Assembly (NCBI GenBank): GCA_963800285.1
Contig: CAWDAL010000008.1
Span: 62,001-126,000, forward strand
Source: DASUPK01 sp963800285
GTDB taxonomy: Bacteria; Actinomycetota; Thermoleophilia; Solirubrobacterales; 70-9
Direction of reading: 5' to 3'
Length of the DNA: 64,000 nt
A model generated the notes under the pieces. The model saw only the letters and a program-made list of their open reading frames with translations. It had not been told where the DNA came from and did not search any database. Made by a program: the position numbers and the translations under genes. Positions 6,631-15,730 of this stretch are shown piece after piece (positions within the stretch are counted from its first letter, which is position 1; the number at the start of each line of letters is the position of its first letter).

Positions 6631-8016
6631 GTGAGCCGCTACACGTCCGCAACTGACCGCGACCGTCAGGAGATGCTCCATGCGATCGGCGTCTCCTCGA
6701 TCGACGAGCTCTTCGACGTCATTCCCGAGGCCGTCCGCCTCGACCGCTCGCTGGAGCTGCCGGACGGCAAGCCCGAGACGGAGGTGTACGACCGGCTCGC
6801 CGGCCTCGCCGAGCGGAACGCGCACGCCGAGGAGGAGACGAGCTTCCTGGGCGCCGGGATGTACGACCACTACGTACCGTCGATCGTCGACGCGATCATC
6901 GGCCGCTCGGAGTTCCTGACGCCCTACACGCCGTATCAGCCCGAGATCTCCCAGGGCGGGCTGCAGGTGATGTTCGAGTTCCAGACCGCGATGTCGGAGC
7001 TCACCGGCCTGCCCGTCTCGAACGCGGCCCTCTACGAGGGCCCATCCGCCGTCGCCTCCGCCGCCTACCTCGCGATCGGCGCCACGGGGCGCAAGAAGCT
7101 GGTCGCCTCTCGCGGGGTTCACCCGCACAGCCGCGAGTCACTGATCACCTACGGCGCCGGTTATGGGACCGAGCTCGTTGAGATTCCCCTGGCCGGCGGC
7201 GTGACCGACGCAGCCGCCCTGACCGAGGCCATCGACGATGAGACCGCCGCCGTCTTCCTCCAGCAGCCGAACTTCCTGGGAGGCGTCGAGGACATCGAGG
7301 CGCTCGGCGCGAAGGCGAGGGAGCACGGCGCCCTGGTCGTCGTCGCGTGTGACCCGATCGGGCTCTCCGTTCTCAAGCCGCCCGGCGAATGCGGTGCGGA
7401 CATCGCCGTGGGGGAGGGCCAGCCGCTCGGCAACCGGCTCGACTACGGCGGGCCCTCATTCGGATTCTTCTGCGCCACGGAGGAGCACATCCGACGCATG
7501 CCCGGCCGCATCGCCGGCGAGACCACGGACGTCGACGGCCGCCGCGGCTTCGTCCTCACTCTCCAGACCCGCGAGCAGCACATCCGCCGCGAGAAGGCGA
7601 CCCACAACATCTGCACGGCCCAGGCGCTCAACGCGCTGGCGGGCATGATCCACCTGGCCTGGCTCGGCAAGCGCGGCTTCGTAGAGCTCGGTGAGCTGCT
7701 GGTCCGCCGCACGGCCTACGCCCGGGAGCGGCTCTCCCACCTCGACGGCGTGGAGCTGCTGCACGACGCCCCGGTCGTTCGCGAGTTCGCGGTCAGCCTG
7801 GACGCGCCGGTTGCCCAGGTGCTCGACCGCTGCGCCGCGGAGGGCATCGGCGCCGGCTATCCACTGGGCCGCGACTACGCCGAGCACGAGAACGGGCTGC
7901 TGGTCGCCATCACCGAGCGCCGGAGCAGGGCGGACATCGACCGCCTCGCGGACGTGCTCGGCCGTGCCGTCGCCGAACTGGGCGGCTCGAAGGTGGCCGA
8001 GGGGGTGGCGTCGTGA
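6631..8016 (+). CDS. gcvPA: Glycine dehydrogenase (decarboxylating) subunit 1
   Basis: N-terminal subunit of the two-subunit form of the PLP-dependent P protein, which decarboxylates glycine and loads the aminomethyl group onto GcvH. Family landmarks are RYTSATDRDRQEMLHAIGVSSIDELF at the start, FLGAGMYDHYVPSIVDAII, TPYQPEISQGGLQVMFEFQT and the C-terminal NICTAQALNAL. About 461 aa, usual length. I prefer the GTG at 6631 (MSRYTSATD, matching relatives) over a TTG three codons upstream. It overlaps gcvPB by 4 bp and forms a heterotetramer with it. Confidence 0.96.
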   Translation: MSRYTSATDRDRQEMLHAIGVSSIDELFDVIPEAVRLDRSLELPDGKPETEVYDRLAGLAERNAHAEEETSFLGAGMYDHYVPSIVDAIIGRSEFLTPYTPYQPEISQGGLQVMFEFQTAMSELTGLPVSNAALYEGPSAVASAAYLAIGATGRKKLVASRGVHPHSRESLITYGAGYGTELVEIPLAGGVTDAAALTEAIDDETAAVFLQQPNFLGGVEDIEALGAKAREHGALVVVACDPIGLSVLKPPGECGADIAVGEGQPLGNRLDYGGPSFGFFCATEEHIRRMPGRIAGETTDVDGRRGFVLTLQTREQHIRREKATHNICTAQALNALAGMIHLAWLGKRGFVELGELLVRRTAYARERLSHLDGVELLHDAPVVREFAVSLDAPVAQVLDRCAAEGIGAGYPLGRDYAEHENGLLVAITERRSRADIDRLADVLGRAVAELGGSKVAEGVAS

Positions 8017-9548
8017 GCGAGCCGAAGCCCCTGGGCCCGGACCTGAACGAGACCCCGATGCAGCGCGACCGCGCGACCACGATCTACGAGCGCTCTGTCG
8101 AGGGACGCCGCGCGGCGACCCTGCCAGAGTCCGGCGTGGATGAGCGCCCGATCGAGGAGCTGATCCCGAGGAGCCTCCTGCGAGAGAAGCCGGCGGAGCT
8201 CCCCGAGATCTCGGAGCCCGAGATCGTCCGCCACTACAACCGGATCTCGCGGCGGAACTTCGACCTCGACACCGGCTTCTACCCCCTGGGCTCGTGCACG
8301 ATGAAGCACAACCCGCGCCTCAACGAGCGGGTGGCGGCGCTGCCGGGCCACGCGCGGCTGCACCCGGCGCAGGAGCCCAGGCGCGCGCAGGGCGCGCTCG
8401 AGCTGATGTGGCTGCTCCAGCAGTCGCTCTCGGAGATCTGCGGCCTTGCTCACGTCAGCCTGCAGCCCTCGGCCGGATCGCATGGCGAGCTGGCCGGCCT
8501 GCTCCTGACCCGCGCCTACCACGCCGACCGCGGGGAGAACAGGACGAAGGTGCTGACGCCCGACACCGCCCACGGAACCAACCCCGCGACGGTGACGATG
8601 GCCGGCTACGAGGTGGTGAAGCTCGCTTCGAACGAGAAGGGCGGGATCGACCTCGACGACCTGCGCTCGAAGGCCGGCGACGACACCGCCTGCCTGATGC
8701 TCACCAACCCGAACACGCTCGGGCTGTTCGACGAGAACATCGAGGAGATCGCCTCGATCGTCCACGGGGCGGGAGGCACGCTCTACTACGACGGCGCCAA
8801 CCTGAACGCGATCATGGGCCGCTCGCGGCCGGGCGACATGGGCTTCGACATCGTCCACGTCAACCTGCACAAGTCGTTCTCGCAGCCGCACGGGGGAGGC
8901 GGCCCCGGCGCCGGGCCGATCGCCTGCTCCGATCGGATCGAGCCGTTCCTGCCGCGCCCGCAGGTGGTCCGCACCGAGCCGCAGAACGGGGGAGAGCCCT
9001 CATTCGATCTCGACTTCGACCGGCCAAAGTCGATCGGCCGGCTGCGCGGCTTCCAGGGCAACTTCGGCGTCTTCGTGCGCTCCTACGCCTACATCCTCAG
9101 CCTCGGCGGCGACGGCCTGCAGGAGGCCTCGGAGACGGCGGTGCTGAACGCCAACTACCTCCTGGCGAAGCTGAGCGGGGGGAAGGCGGGGAAGTACGCG
9201 CCCGTCGCCTTCGGGAACCGGCCGATGCACGAGTTCGTCCTCTCCGGCGCTCCGGCGAAGAAGGAGCTCGGCATCAAGACGCTCGACATCGCCAAGCGGC
9301 TGCTGGACCATGGCATGCACCCGCCGACGGTCTACTTCCCGCTGCTGGTCGACGAGGCCCTGATGGTGGAGCCGACCGAGACCGAGACGCGGGAGACGCT
9401 CGACGCCTTCGCCGAGGCGATCGACGCGATCCTCGACGAGGCGGGCGACGATCCCGGGATCGCGCAGGGAGCGCCCTACACGACCCCGGTCCGCCGGCTC
9501 GACGAGGTTGCGGCGAACCGCAACCCCGTCGTCAGGCAGCAGCTCTAG
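8013..9548 (+). CDS. gcvPB: Glycine dehydrogenase (decarboxylating) subunit 2
   Basis: PLP-binding C-terminal subunit of the split P protein (511 aa). It shows FYPLGSCTMKHNPRLNE, the family core SLQPSAGSHGELAGLL, DTAHGTNPATVTMAGY and the cofactor-lysine region DIVHVNLHKSFSQPHGGGGPGAGP, where the Lys of LHKSFS should form the Schiff base with PLP. The GTG start overlaps the gcvPA stop (GTGA). With gcvT and gcvH upstream this completes the glycine cleavage machinery except the lipoamide dehydrogenase. It is followed by a strong inverted repeat. Confidence 0.97.
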   Translation: MSEPKPLGPDLNETPMQRDRATTIYERSVEGRRAATLPESGVDERPIEELIPRSLLREKPAELPEISEPEIVRHYNRISRRNFDLDTGFYPLGSCTMKHNPRLNERVAALPGHARLHPAQEPRRAQGALELMWLLQQSLSEICGLAHVSLQPSAGSHGELAGLLLTRAYHADRGENRTKVLTPDTAHGTNPATVTMAGYEVVKLASNEKGGIDLDDLRSKAGDDTACLMLTNPNTLGLFDENIEEIASIVHGAGGTLYYDGANLNAIMGRSRPGDMGFDIVHVNLHKSFSQPHGGGGPGAGPIACSDRIEPFLPRPQVVRTEPQNGGEPSFDLDFDRPKSIGRLRGFQGNFGVFVRSYAYILSLGGDGLQEASETAVLNANYLLAKLSGGKAGKYAPVAFGNRPMHEFVLSGAPAKKELGIKTLDIAKRLLDHGMHPPTVYFPLLVDEALMVEPTETETRETLDAFAEAIDAILDEAGDDPGIAQGAPYTTPVRRLDEVAANRNPVVRQQL

Positions 9549-9571
9549 TCACGGGCGGGCAAGCGTCTCGA

Positions 9572-9608
9572 GGCGCCGGTCGATCCCTAGGTGCTTCCGA
9601 CCGGCGCC
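9572..9608 (+). terminator. 11-bp inverted repeat downstream of gcvPB
   Basis: GGCGCCGGTCG (9572-9582) and CGACCGGCGCC (9598-9608) are perfect complements with a 15-nt loop. Flanking CACGG and CCGTG extend the dyad symmetry. It lies between the convergent gcvPB and the minus-strand secreted-protein gene, so it may serve both as terminator. Confidence 0.65.
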
Positions 9609-9670
9609 CCGTGACTTTCAGGCGGGCGACGCTGCAGCCCAGGCTACGGGGAGCAGCGCGGCCTGGATCA

Positions 9671-10183
9671 CTAGCCGCGGATGATTCTCACGCGCGGGAC
9701 CTTCAGAGCCGTGATCTCGGCGTGATTGACATTCGCCGCCTGGGTGGACGAGCAGAGCAGCTGGGCGGTGGTGGCCGCCTTCGCCTGGCCCACGACCTCC
9801 ATGGCGACGCTGCTCTGGTCGGAGATCGTTCCCGTGCCCACGAACGTGTCGGACTGATCCTGGCCGACGCCGTTGAGCCGCAGGACGCACTGGACGTTGG
9901 CGCCCATGGCGTTCTGCCGCACGTCGAATGTGCTCGTGATGTCGTAGCTGCCCTGGCCGAGGCTCAGGGTTCCGAGAATCGTCTGCGAGCTCGACAGGCT
10001 CGGCGCCCCGGCGATGGTCAACTCGGTGACGTTCGTCTTCTTGGCGATCGTCTTGTTCACCTTCTTCGCCGTGACCCCCTTGCCCGCTCCGATCACCGGG
10101 GTGACCAGCAGGGCCGCCGCAAGCACCGCGGCCAGGGCGGCCGGCACGACCCAGCGCGCGGCTCCCGTCTTCAGAAACGCCAT
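9671..10183 (-). CDS. Small secreted protein, function unknown
   Basis: A 170-residue exported protein. The N-terminus has a basic region and a long hydrophobic core (WVVPAALAAVLAAALLVTPVIGAGKG), a signal peptide or anchor, followed by a short Lys-rich stretch (KKVNKTIAKKTN) and a beta-rich, Ser/Thr-rich domain with two Cys residues (VQCVLRL, QLLCSST) that could form a disulfide. No family recognised. A related architecture, signal plus a Cys-containing beta domain of similar size, occurs at 62241-62681. GAATTCCTCC on the plus strand places an AGGAGGAATT Shine-Dalgarno just upstream of the ATG. Confidence 0.7.
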   Translation of the reverse strand: MAFLKTGAARWVVPAALAAVLAAALLVTPVIGAGKGVTAKKVNKTIAKKTNVTELTIAGAPSLSSSQTILGTLSLGQGSYDITSTFDVRQNAMGANVQCVLRLNGVGQDQSDTFVGTGTISDQSSVAMEVVGQAKAATTAQLLCSSTQAANVNHAEITALKVPRVRIIRG

Positions 10184-10269
10184 GAATTCCTCCTTGTGGT
10201 TGCCTCGCGCCCGGACGCGGGCGCACGCCGCGCACCCTTGCAGGGCGCTCGGAGGGCAAAGGGAGCGTG

Positions 10270-11217
10270 CTACCCGGTCTCGAGTTCGGCCAGGTCCGGC
10301 AGCTTCTGCTTCGTGGAGAGGACCGGCTCGAACAGGTCGCCCTCCTTCTCGATCCGCTTGATCGCGACCGGGATCTCGAAGCGGATCTTGTCCGGATCGC
10401 CACCCTTGGCCGTGCGCTCGACCTCGCGCCAGTGCAGGGGAATCGAGGCGGTCGGGTGCTCTCGCGCTCGCAGCGAGTAGACGGCGATGGTCGTCTTCTT
10501 CTGGTGGTTCTGGCTCCAGTCGACGAACACCTTGCCGCGCCGGTCGACCTTCGCCATCTTCGAGACGACCTCCTTGGGGGTCTGCTTCTCCAGCAGTTGC
10601 GCGACCGCCTTGGCGAACGGGCTGGTCTGCTCATAGGTGACCCCGGTGTTGAGCGGGAAGTAGATCTGCAGGCCCTTGCCGCCGGAGACCTTCGGGAAGC
10701 CATCGAGCCCGAACGCCCCGAACAGCTCCCTCACCCGCAATGCAACCCTGCAGCATTCGACCAACCCGGCGGGGGCCCCGGGATCGAGGTCGAACGCGAG
10801 AACGGTCGGCTGCTCCATTCGCCTCGCCTTGGACAGCGACGGATGGAGCTCCAGCGCCGCGAGCTGCGCCATCCAGGTGAGCGTCGGGAGGTTCTGGCAC
10901 ATGCAGAAGTCGATCTCTCCCGCACGCCGGTCCACGTAGATCGGGGTGGTCTTCACCCACTCGGGGCGATGCTTCGGGCAGTTCTTCTCGAAGAACGAGG
11001 TCTGCGGCTTGCCGACGCCCTCCGGGAAGCGCCGCAGCGTCAGCGGGCGGTCGTGCAGGTGGGGGAGAAGCACGTCGGCCACCCGGGCGTAGTAGTCGAT
11101 CACCTCGGCCTTGGTGGTGCCCGTCTTCGGGTACAGGACCTTGTCGAGGTTGGTCAGCTTGAGCTTGCGGCGGCCGACCGTGACCTCCTGGTCCCGCTTC
11201 TTTGCCCTCGCCGGCAA
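10270..11217 (-). CDS. ligD: LigD-type polymerase/primase domain protein (NHEJ)
   Basis: Stand-alone archaeo-eukaryotic primase-type polymerase of bacterial non-homologous end joining, which fills gaps at Ku-bound ends and prefers ribonucleotides. The 315-aa protein has the LigD-Pol hallmarks: LTNLDKVLYP, the ligand segment FFEKNCPKHRPEWV, YVDRRAGEIDFCMCQNLPTLTWMAQLAALELHP in the typical order, the catalytic FDLDPG pair of Asp residues, SGGKGLQIYFPL, and a later Asp in VFVDWSQN. No ligase or nuclease domain is fused. It ends a three-gene minus-strand run with Ku (9-bp spacing) and the ligase. Confidence 0.93.
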   Translation of the reverse strand: MPARAKKRDQEVTVGRRKLKLTNLDKVLYPKTGTTKAEVIDYYARVADVLLPHLHDRPLTLRRFPEGVGKPQTSFFEKNCPKHRPEWVKTTPIYVDRRAGEIDFCMCQNLPTLTWMAQLAALELHPSLSKARRMEQPTVLAFDLDPGAPAGLVECCRVALRVRELFGAFGLDGFPKVSGGKGLQIYFPLNTGVTYEQTSPFAKAVAQLLEKQTPKEVVSKMAKVDRRGKVFVDWSQNHQKKTTIAVYSLRAREHPTASIPLHWREVERTAKGGDPDKIRFEIPVAIKRIEKEGDLFEPVLSTKQKLPDLAELETG

Positions 11218-11226
11218 GCTGGGCCG

Positions 11227-12174
11227 CTAGGCCTTGGCCTTCGTCTTCTTGCGCGTGCTGCTCTTCCGGCCGTTCGAGCTCGAAGAGCTCTTCGACTTGG
11301 ACGTGCTCTTCGACCTGGAGGAGGACTTGGCCTTTGGCTTCGCCTTCGCCTTCGCCTTGCCATCGGTCTCGGCCTCCTCGCCGCGGACCGCCGCGAGGCT
11401 CTCCTCGAGGGCGGACATCAGGTCCGGGGCCTTGGTCGGCTTGGGCTCCTCGGTCGGCGCGCTGACGACCTCCTTGCCCGCGGCCTTGCGCTCGAGCAGG
11501 TCGAGCAGCTCCTCGCGGTACTCATCGCGATACTGGCCGGGATTGAAGTCGCTGGTCAGGGAGCCGATCAGCTGCTTGGCCATCTCGAGCTCGCGCGCCT
11601 CGGGCTTCTTCGGCTTGTCCTCGTCGAAGACCTCGCCGTCGAGGTCATTGGGGGAGGTGACCTCGTCGTGAAAGCGCATCGTGGTCAGGGTGAGCACGTC
11701 GTCCATGGGGCGGATCGCCGCGAGGTGCTCCTTGTTGCGAAGGACAAAGCGGGCGATCGCGACCTTGCGCGACTCCTTCATCGCCTGCACCAGCAGCGCG
11801 TAGGCGCGGGCTGCGCCCTTGTCGGGGCCGAGGAAGTACGGCTGCTCGAAGTAGATGGGGTCGATGTCGTCGAGGTCGACGAAGTCCTGGATCTCGATCG
11901 CGCGGCTGCGCTGCGGCTCGAGCTCGGAGAGCTCGTCCTTGGTCAGGACGACGTACTGATCCGGGGCGTACTCGTAGCCCTTGACGATCTTCTCGTAGGG
12001 GACCTCCTTGCCGTCGGATTCCGCCACGCGCTTGTGCTTCACGCGCGAGCCGTCGCCCTCGCGAAGCTCGCGGAAGCGCACGGTCTGCTTGGAGACCGCG
12101 CTGTAGAGCTTCACGGGCACGTTCAGCAGCCCGAAGCTGATCGATCCACTCCATATGGCCCTAGCCACGCTCAA
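11227..12174 (-). CDS. ku: Bacterial Ku (DNA-end-binding NHEJ factor)
   Basis: Homodimeric ring protein that threads onto double-strand-break ends and recruits LigD. It starts MSVARAIWSGSISFGLLNVPVKLYSAV, a textbook bacterial Ku start, and carries VKGYEYAPDQYVVLTKDEL and YYEQPYFLGPD-like segments (here IYFEQPYFLGPDKGAARAYALL). The core domain spans about residues 1-255. The C-terminal 60 residues are an extreme Lys/Ser tail (KAKAKAKPKAKSSSRSKS and onward), as in actinobacterial Ku proteins where it aids DNA binding. It lies between the two LigD-type genes in the same direction. Confidence 0.96.
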   Translation of the reverse strand: MSVARAIWSGSISFGLLNVPVKLYSAVSKQTVRFRELREGDGSRVKHKRVAESDGKEVPYEKIVKGYEYAPDQYVVLTKDELSELEPQRSRAIEIQDFVDLDDIDPIYFEQPYFLGPDKGAARAYALLVQAMKESRKVAIARFVLRNKEHLAAIRPMDDVLTLTTMRFHDEVTSPNDLDGEVFDEDKPKKPEARELEMAKQLIGSLTSDFNPGQYRDEYREELLDLLERKAAGKEVVSAPTEEPKPTKAPDLMSALEESLAAVRGEEAETDGKAKAKAKPKAKSSSRSKSTSKSKSSSSSNGRKSSTRKKTKAKA

Positions 12175-12284
12175 TCACCTCGATCCGAATCCTTCGACAT
12201 TGCGGAGACTACCCCTGGGATGCTCTCGGCAACCGGGCGTTGTCTTGCGTCCCGTGCCCATGTAGACGGGCGGAACGGGCGGAA

Positions 12285-13349
12285 CTAATCGGTCTGGGGG
12301 AATTCGTTGACGACCTCGCGCGGATCCTTGTCGTCGGGCGAGCGCATGCCCTTGAAGGCGGGCTGCCGGAGGGTTCCCTCGTTGGTCCACTCGGTCCAGG
12401 AGACCTCGCAGACGAGCTCGGGCTCACACCAGACCGCGAGGCGGGCCTTGGGCCCGGTGGGCGCGCCCACGTCGAACGGGGTGTCCGGGCGCTCGCGCTT
12501 GCGGAGCTCCTTCGTCAGGAAGTCGAGGTCGCTCTCCTTCAGGCCGGAGCCGACGCCGCCGGCGAAGTGGAGGGTCTGCCGCTGGCCCCTGCGAAGCTCA
12601 GAGCGCCGCTTGTCGTAGTAGCCGACCAGCAGCGAGCCGACCCGCTTCGCTCGGCGGCCCTCGCCGGGGATGTAGCCGCCGATCACGAACTCCTGGCGGC
12701 GCCAGACCCTGGTCTTGATCCACTCCCCGGTCCGCTTGCCCGGGCGATAGGGGCTGTCGGTGCGCTTCGCGACGATCCCCTCCAGCCCCTGCCGGCGGGC
12801 GGCCTCGAGCAGGTCGGGGCCGCCATCGAGGCGGTATGCCGGCGTCCGCCACCGCGGCCCATCGAGCCCAAGGCCCTCGAGCAGCTCGCGGCGCCGCAGG
12901 TAGGGCAGCTCGCGCACGCAGCGCCCGTCGAGGTGGAGCAGGTCGAAGATCACGTAATCGACCGGCTGCTGCTTCATCCTCGCCTTCACCGCGGCCGGCG
13001 AGGTCAGGCCCATACGGCTCTGGATCAGCTGAAAGCGCGGTCGGCCCTGCTCGTCCAGGGCGACCACCTCGCCGTCGAGGATCGCGCTGTGATCGCCGAG
13101 TGCCTCGGCGATCGCCTCCAGCTCCGGATAGCGAGCGCCGACATCCTCGCCTCTGCGGCTGAGCATGCACCACCCGCCTCGATCGGCATAGCCCAGCGCC
13201 CGGATCCCGTCCCACTTGACCTCGTAGGCCCACTCCTCGGAATCGGACTCCGGGACCTGGCCCGGCTTGGCGAGCATCGGGTCGAGCCTGCTCGGCATCT
13301 TCTCCCTGGGCGCGTCCTCCAACGGGGATCTGCTCTTCGCCCTGGCCAC
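12285..13349 (-). CDS. ligD: LigD-type ATP-dependent DNA ligase domain protein (NHEJ)
   Basis: Stand-alone ATP-dependent DNA ligase (354 aa). The adenylation motif KWDG sits at residues 45-48 (Lys45 expected to carry AMP). Nucleotidyltransferase motifs follow: DGEVVALD, VDYVIFDLLHLDG and GLEGIVAKR, and EWIKTR supplies the motif V lysine. The C-terminal OB fold begins with EFVIGGYIPGEG and ends VCEVSWTEWTNEGTLRQPAFKGMR. Together with Ku and the separate polymerase it forms a complete but split NHEJ system. First gene of the minus-strand run, divergent from the ABC transporter genes. Confidence 0.95.
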   Translation of the reverse strand: MARAKSRSPLEDAPREKMPSRLDPMLAKPGQVPESDSEEWAYEVKWDGIRALGYADRGGWCMLSRRGEDVGARYPELEAIAEALGDHSAILDGEVVALDEQGRPRFQLIQSRMGLTSPAAVKARMKQQPVDYVIFDLLHLDGRCVRELPYLRRRELLEGLGLDGPRWRTPAYRLDGGPDLLEAARRQGLEGIVAKRTDSPYRPGKRTGEWIKTRVWRRQEFVIGGYIPGEGRRAKRVGSLLVGYYDKRRSELRRGQRQTLHFAGGVGSGLKESDLDFLTKELRKRERPDTPFDVGAPTGPKARLAVWCEPELVCEVSWTEWTNEGTLRQPAFKGMRSPDDKDPREVVNEFPQTD

Positions 13350-13397
13350 GGCACCGATTATGCGGATCGATTTAGGCCCGGGTCGGATAATCGAACC

Positions 13398-14093
13398 GTG
13401 CTCTTCGAGTTGGACGAGGTCAGCTACTCGCGGTCAGGCAAGCTCGTGCTGCGCGACCTCAACGCCCGGCTGCCGGTGGGCGCCAGCTCGATCGTCGGGC
13501 CCTCCGGCAGTGGCAAGTCGACGCTCCTGAGGCTGCTCAACCGGCTGGCCGATCCCGACGAGGGCAGCGTGGTCTACGAGGGGGTCGACGTGCGCGAGCG
13601 CGATCCGCTCGACCTTCGCCGGGAGGTCAGCCTGGTGCCGCAGCTGCCCGCCCTGATCGACGGCACCGTCCACGACAACGTCGCCTACGGCCCCCGGCTC
13701 GCCGGGCACAGCTTCGACACGCGCAGTTGCCTCGAGCTGGCGGGGCTCGACCCGGCGTTCGAGGACCGGGACGGAGCCAAGCTCTCCGTCGGCGAGCAGC
13801 AGCGGGTGATGCTGGCGCGGGCGCTCGCGCTGGACCCTCGCGTGCTGCTCCTCGACGAGCCCACCTCGGCGCTCGATCAGGCGGCGCGGGAGGCCGTGGA
13901 GTCGACGCTGCGCGGGCTGCGCGCGCGGACCTCGATCTCGATCGTCGTCGTCACCCACGACATGCAGCAGGCGCGCCGCCTGGCCGACTACGTCGTGCGG
14001 ATCGAGGGAGGCCGGGTGACGGCGCAGGGTGCGGCGGAGGAGCTCCTTCAAGACCCCGAGCCCGCCATCGCTGCCGCGGAGGACGCCACCTGA
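13398..14093 (+). CDS. ABC transporter ATPase (FetA/YbbL-like)
   Basis: A 231-residue ABC ATP-binding subunit with all motifs: Walker A GPSGSGKST at about residues 34-42, Q-loop VPQLPAL, signature LSVGEQQR, Walker B VLLLDEPT with the D-loop SALDQ, and switch His in VVVTHD. Compact size and pairing with a UPF0014 permease (next gene, overlapping by one base) match FetAB, linked in Escherichia coli to iron export. The substrate is inferred from the pairing. The GTG at 13398 is the start that preserves the first beta strand (LFELDEVSYSRSGK). Confidence 0.85.
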   Translation: MLFELDEVSYSRSGKLVLRDLNARLPVGASSIVGPSGSGKSTLLRLLNRLADPDEGSVVYEGVDVRERDPLDLRREVSLVPQLPALIDGTVHDNVAYGPRLAGHSFDTRSCLELAGLDPAFEDRDGAKLSVGEQQRVMLARALALDPRVLLLDEPTSALDQAAREAVESTLRGLRARTSISIVVVTHDMQQARRLADYVVRIEGGRVTAQGAAEELLQDPEPAIAAAEDAT

Positions 14094-14881
14094 TGCTCCC
14101 GGTGGCGGCTTCCTCGATCCACGTCACCATCGGCGAGGTGGCGGCGGCGCTGGCGTTGGTCGCGATCGCGGCGATCGCATCGCGCGCCTGGCACGCGGAT
14201 CTCGAGGAGGACATCGGAATCGCGGTCGTCCGCTCGCTCATCCAGCTGACGGCGATCGGCTACGTGATCACGCTGATCTTCGATCAGGACTCGGCGCTGC
14301 TCGTGCTGGCCCTGATCACCGTGATGGTCGTCTTCGGCGCGTTCACGGCACGCCATCGCGCCAAGCAGGTGCCGAACGCGTTCGTGCCGCTGCTCATCGC
14401 GCTGGCGGTCGCGGCGGCGGCGACGCTGGGCCTGGTGATCGCCCTCGGCATCTTTCCCGCGACCCCTCGCTATCTGGTCCCGGTGGGAGGAATGGTGATC
14501 GGCAACTCGATGACGGCGGCGGCGGTGGCCCTGAACCGGCTCGGCGAGGACGTCCACGATCAGTCCCGCAAGATCGAAGCGACCCTGGCGCTCGGCGCGA
14601 CCTCGTCTCAGGCGGTCACACCGCTGGTCCGGCGCAGCCTGCGCTCCGGGATGATCACGCTCGTCGACTCGACGAAGACGACCGGACTGATCTTCTTTCC
14701 CGGGACGATGGTGGGGATGCTGCTCGCCGGCGCGAACCCGACCGACGCGGTCCGCCTGCAGCTCATCCTCCTCTACGTCCTGCTCGGCGCGGTCTCGATC
14801 GCCGCCCTGATGGCGATCACCCTGGCGCGGCGCAACTTCTTCACGCCCGCCCACCAGCTCCGCGAGCCGCCGGAGCCGTAG
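14093..14881 (+). CDS. UPF0014 permease (FetB/YbbM-like)
   Basis: A 262-residue membrane protein of the UPF0014/FetB family with about seven hydrophobic helices. Recognisable segments are VVRSLIQLTAIGYVITLIF, TVMVVFGAFTARHRAKQVP, VPVGGMVIGNSMTAAAVALNRL, IEATLALGATSSQAV and GMITLVDSTKTTGLIFFPGTMVGMLLAGANP. The last two are the most conserved part of the family. Its ATG shares a base with the stop of the upstream ATPase gene, so both subunits are co-translated. Iron or metal efflux is the likely role from the family. Confidence 0.88.
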   Translation: MLPVAASSIHVTIGEVAAALALVAIAAIASRAWHADLEEDIGIAVVRSLIQLTAIGYVITLIFDQDSALLVLALITVMVVFGAFTARHRAKQVPNAFVPLLIALAVAAAATLGLVIALGIFPATPRYLVPVGGMVIGNSMTAAAVALNRLGEDVHDQSRKIEATLALGATSSQAVTPLVRRSLRSGMITLVDSTKTTGLIFFPGTMVGMLLAGANPTDAVRLQLILLYVLLGAVSIAALMAITLARRNFFTPAHQLREPPEP

Positions 14882-14885
14882 GGCT

Positions 14886-15632
14886 CTAGGGCGCCGGCGG
14901 ATAGATGAACTTGTGGCCGAGCAGCTCGGCCACGGTGACGAACTTGTAGCCGCGGTGTCTGAAGTGGGAGAAGATCGCCGGGAGCGCGGCGACCGTCTCG
15001 CTGCGGTTGCCGCCCCCGTCGTGCATGACCACGATCGAGCCGTTGTGGGCGTTGTGGATCACGTTGGAGGCGATGGCTGAGGTGCCTGGGGTCGCCCAGT
15101 CGCGCGGGTCGACGTCCCAGTTGACGGTGACCAGGTGCTGGGCGTGGGCACGCGAGATCAGCCCGCTGTTGACCGCCCCGTCCGGAGGTCGGAAATCGCA
15201 CGGCCGGAACCCGGTCGCCCTGCGAATCAGGCGGTCCGTCTCGTGGATCGATCCGGACGACGGGTAGGCCTCGTGGTGGAGCGAGTGGTTGCCGATCTCG
15301 TTTCCCTGGCGGAGGATCTTCTTCATGGTCTGGGCGCGGCCCGGGGTCTCCTGGCCGATCTCGAAGAAGGTGGCGTGCGAGTCGAAGCGCCGCAGCACCC
15401 GCAGGACCCGGGACGTGTAGTCGCTGGGGCCGTCGTCGAAGCCGATCGCGATCCGCTTGCGGCCCCTGGGCCCGTTGGTGGCGAAGGGCGCACCGCCGTG
15501 CGCGCAGCCGGTCGGCAGTGCCGCCCTGGCACCGCGCGGGCGGGCCTTGCCATGGCGCGCCAGGGCGGCGCCTCCCGGCGCAACCGTGAGCGCGACGCTC
15601 GCCAGCGCGATCAATAGAGCCCTTACCCGCAT
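14886..15632 (-). CDS. Secreted polysaccharide deacetylase (NodB domain)
   Basis: Exported carbohydrate esterase family 4 enzyme, expected to de-N-acetylate peptidoglycan or another extracellular polysaccharide. I start at the ATG reading MRVRALLIALASVALTVAPGG, which gives a clean signal peptide; in-frame ATGs 8 and 21 codons upstream are alternatives. The NodB motifs are present: IAIGFDDGPSDYT (Asp-Asp catalytic/metal pair), GNEIGNHSLHHEAYP (metal His pair HSxxH), FRPPDGAVN, and NWDVDPRDW and IVVMHDGGG. Convergent with the FetB-like gene, 4 bp apart. Confidence 0.9.
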   Translation of the reverse strand: MRVRALLIALASVALTVAPGGAALARHGKARPRGARAALPTGCAHGGAPFATNGPRGRKRIAIGFDDGPSDYTSRVLRVLRRFDSHATFFEIGQETPGRAQTMKKILRQGNEIGNHSLHHEAYPSSGSIHETDRLIRRATGFRPCDFRPPDGAVNSGLISRAHAQHLVTVNWDVDPRDWATPGTSAIASNVIHNAHNGSIVVMHDGGGNRSETVAALPAIFSHFRHRGYKFVTVAELLGHKFIYPPAP

Positions 15633-15730
15633 CGGACCCACCAAGTGTCGCGCCATCGCGGACGCGGCGCATCGTGGGAAATCACGGATGTCCAAGGCCG
15701 CGCGATCCGCCTCCGTAGACTCGATGGGTC

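Noticed and set aside
10207..10224. GCGCCC/GGGCGC hairpin downstream of the LigD polymerase gene
   Set aside because: The stem is only six base pairs in a GC-rich region; too weak to call a terminator.
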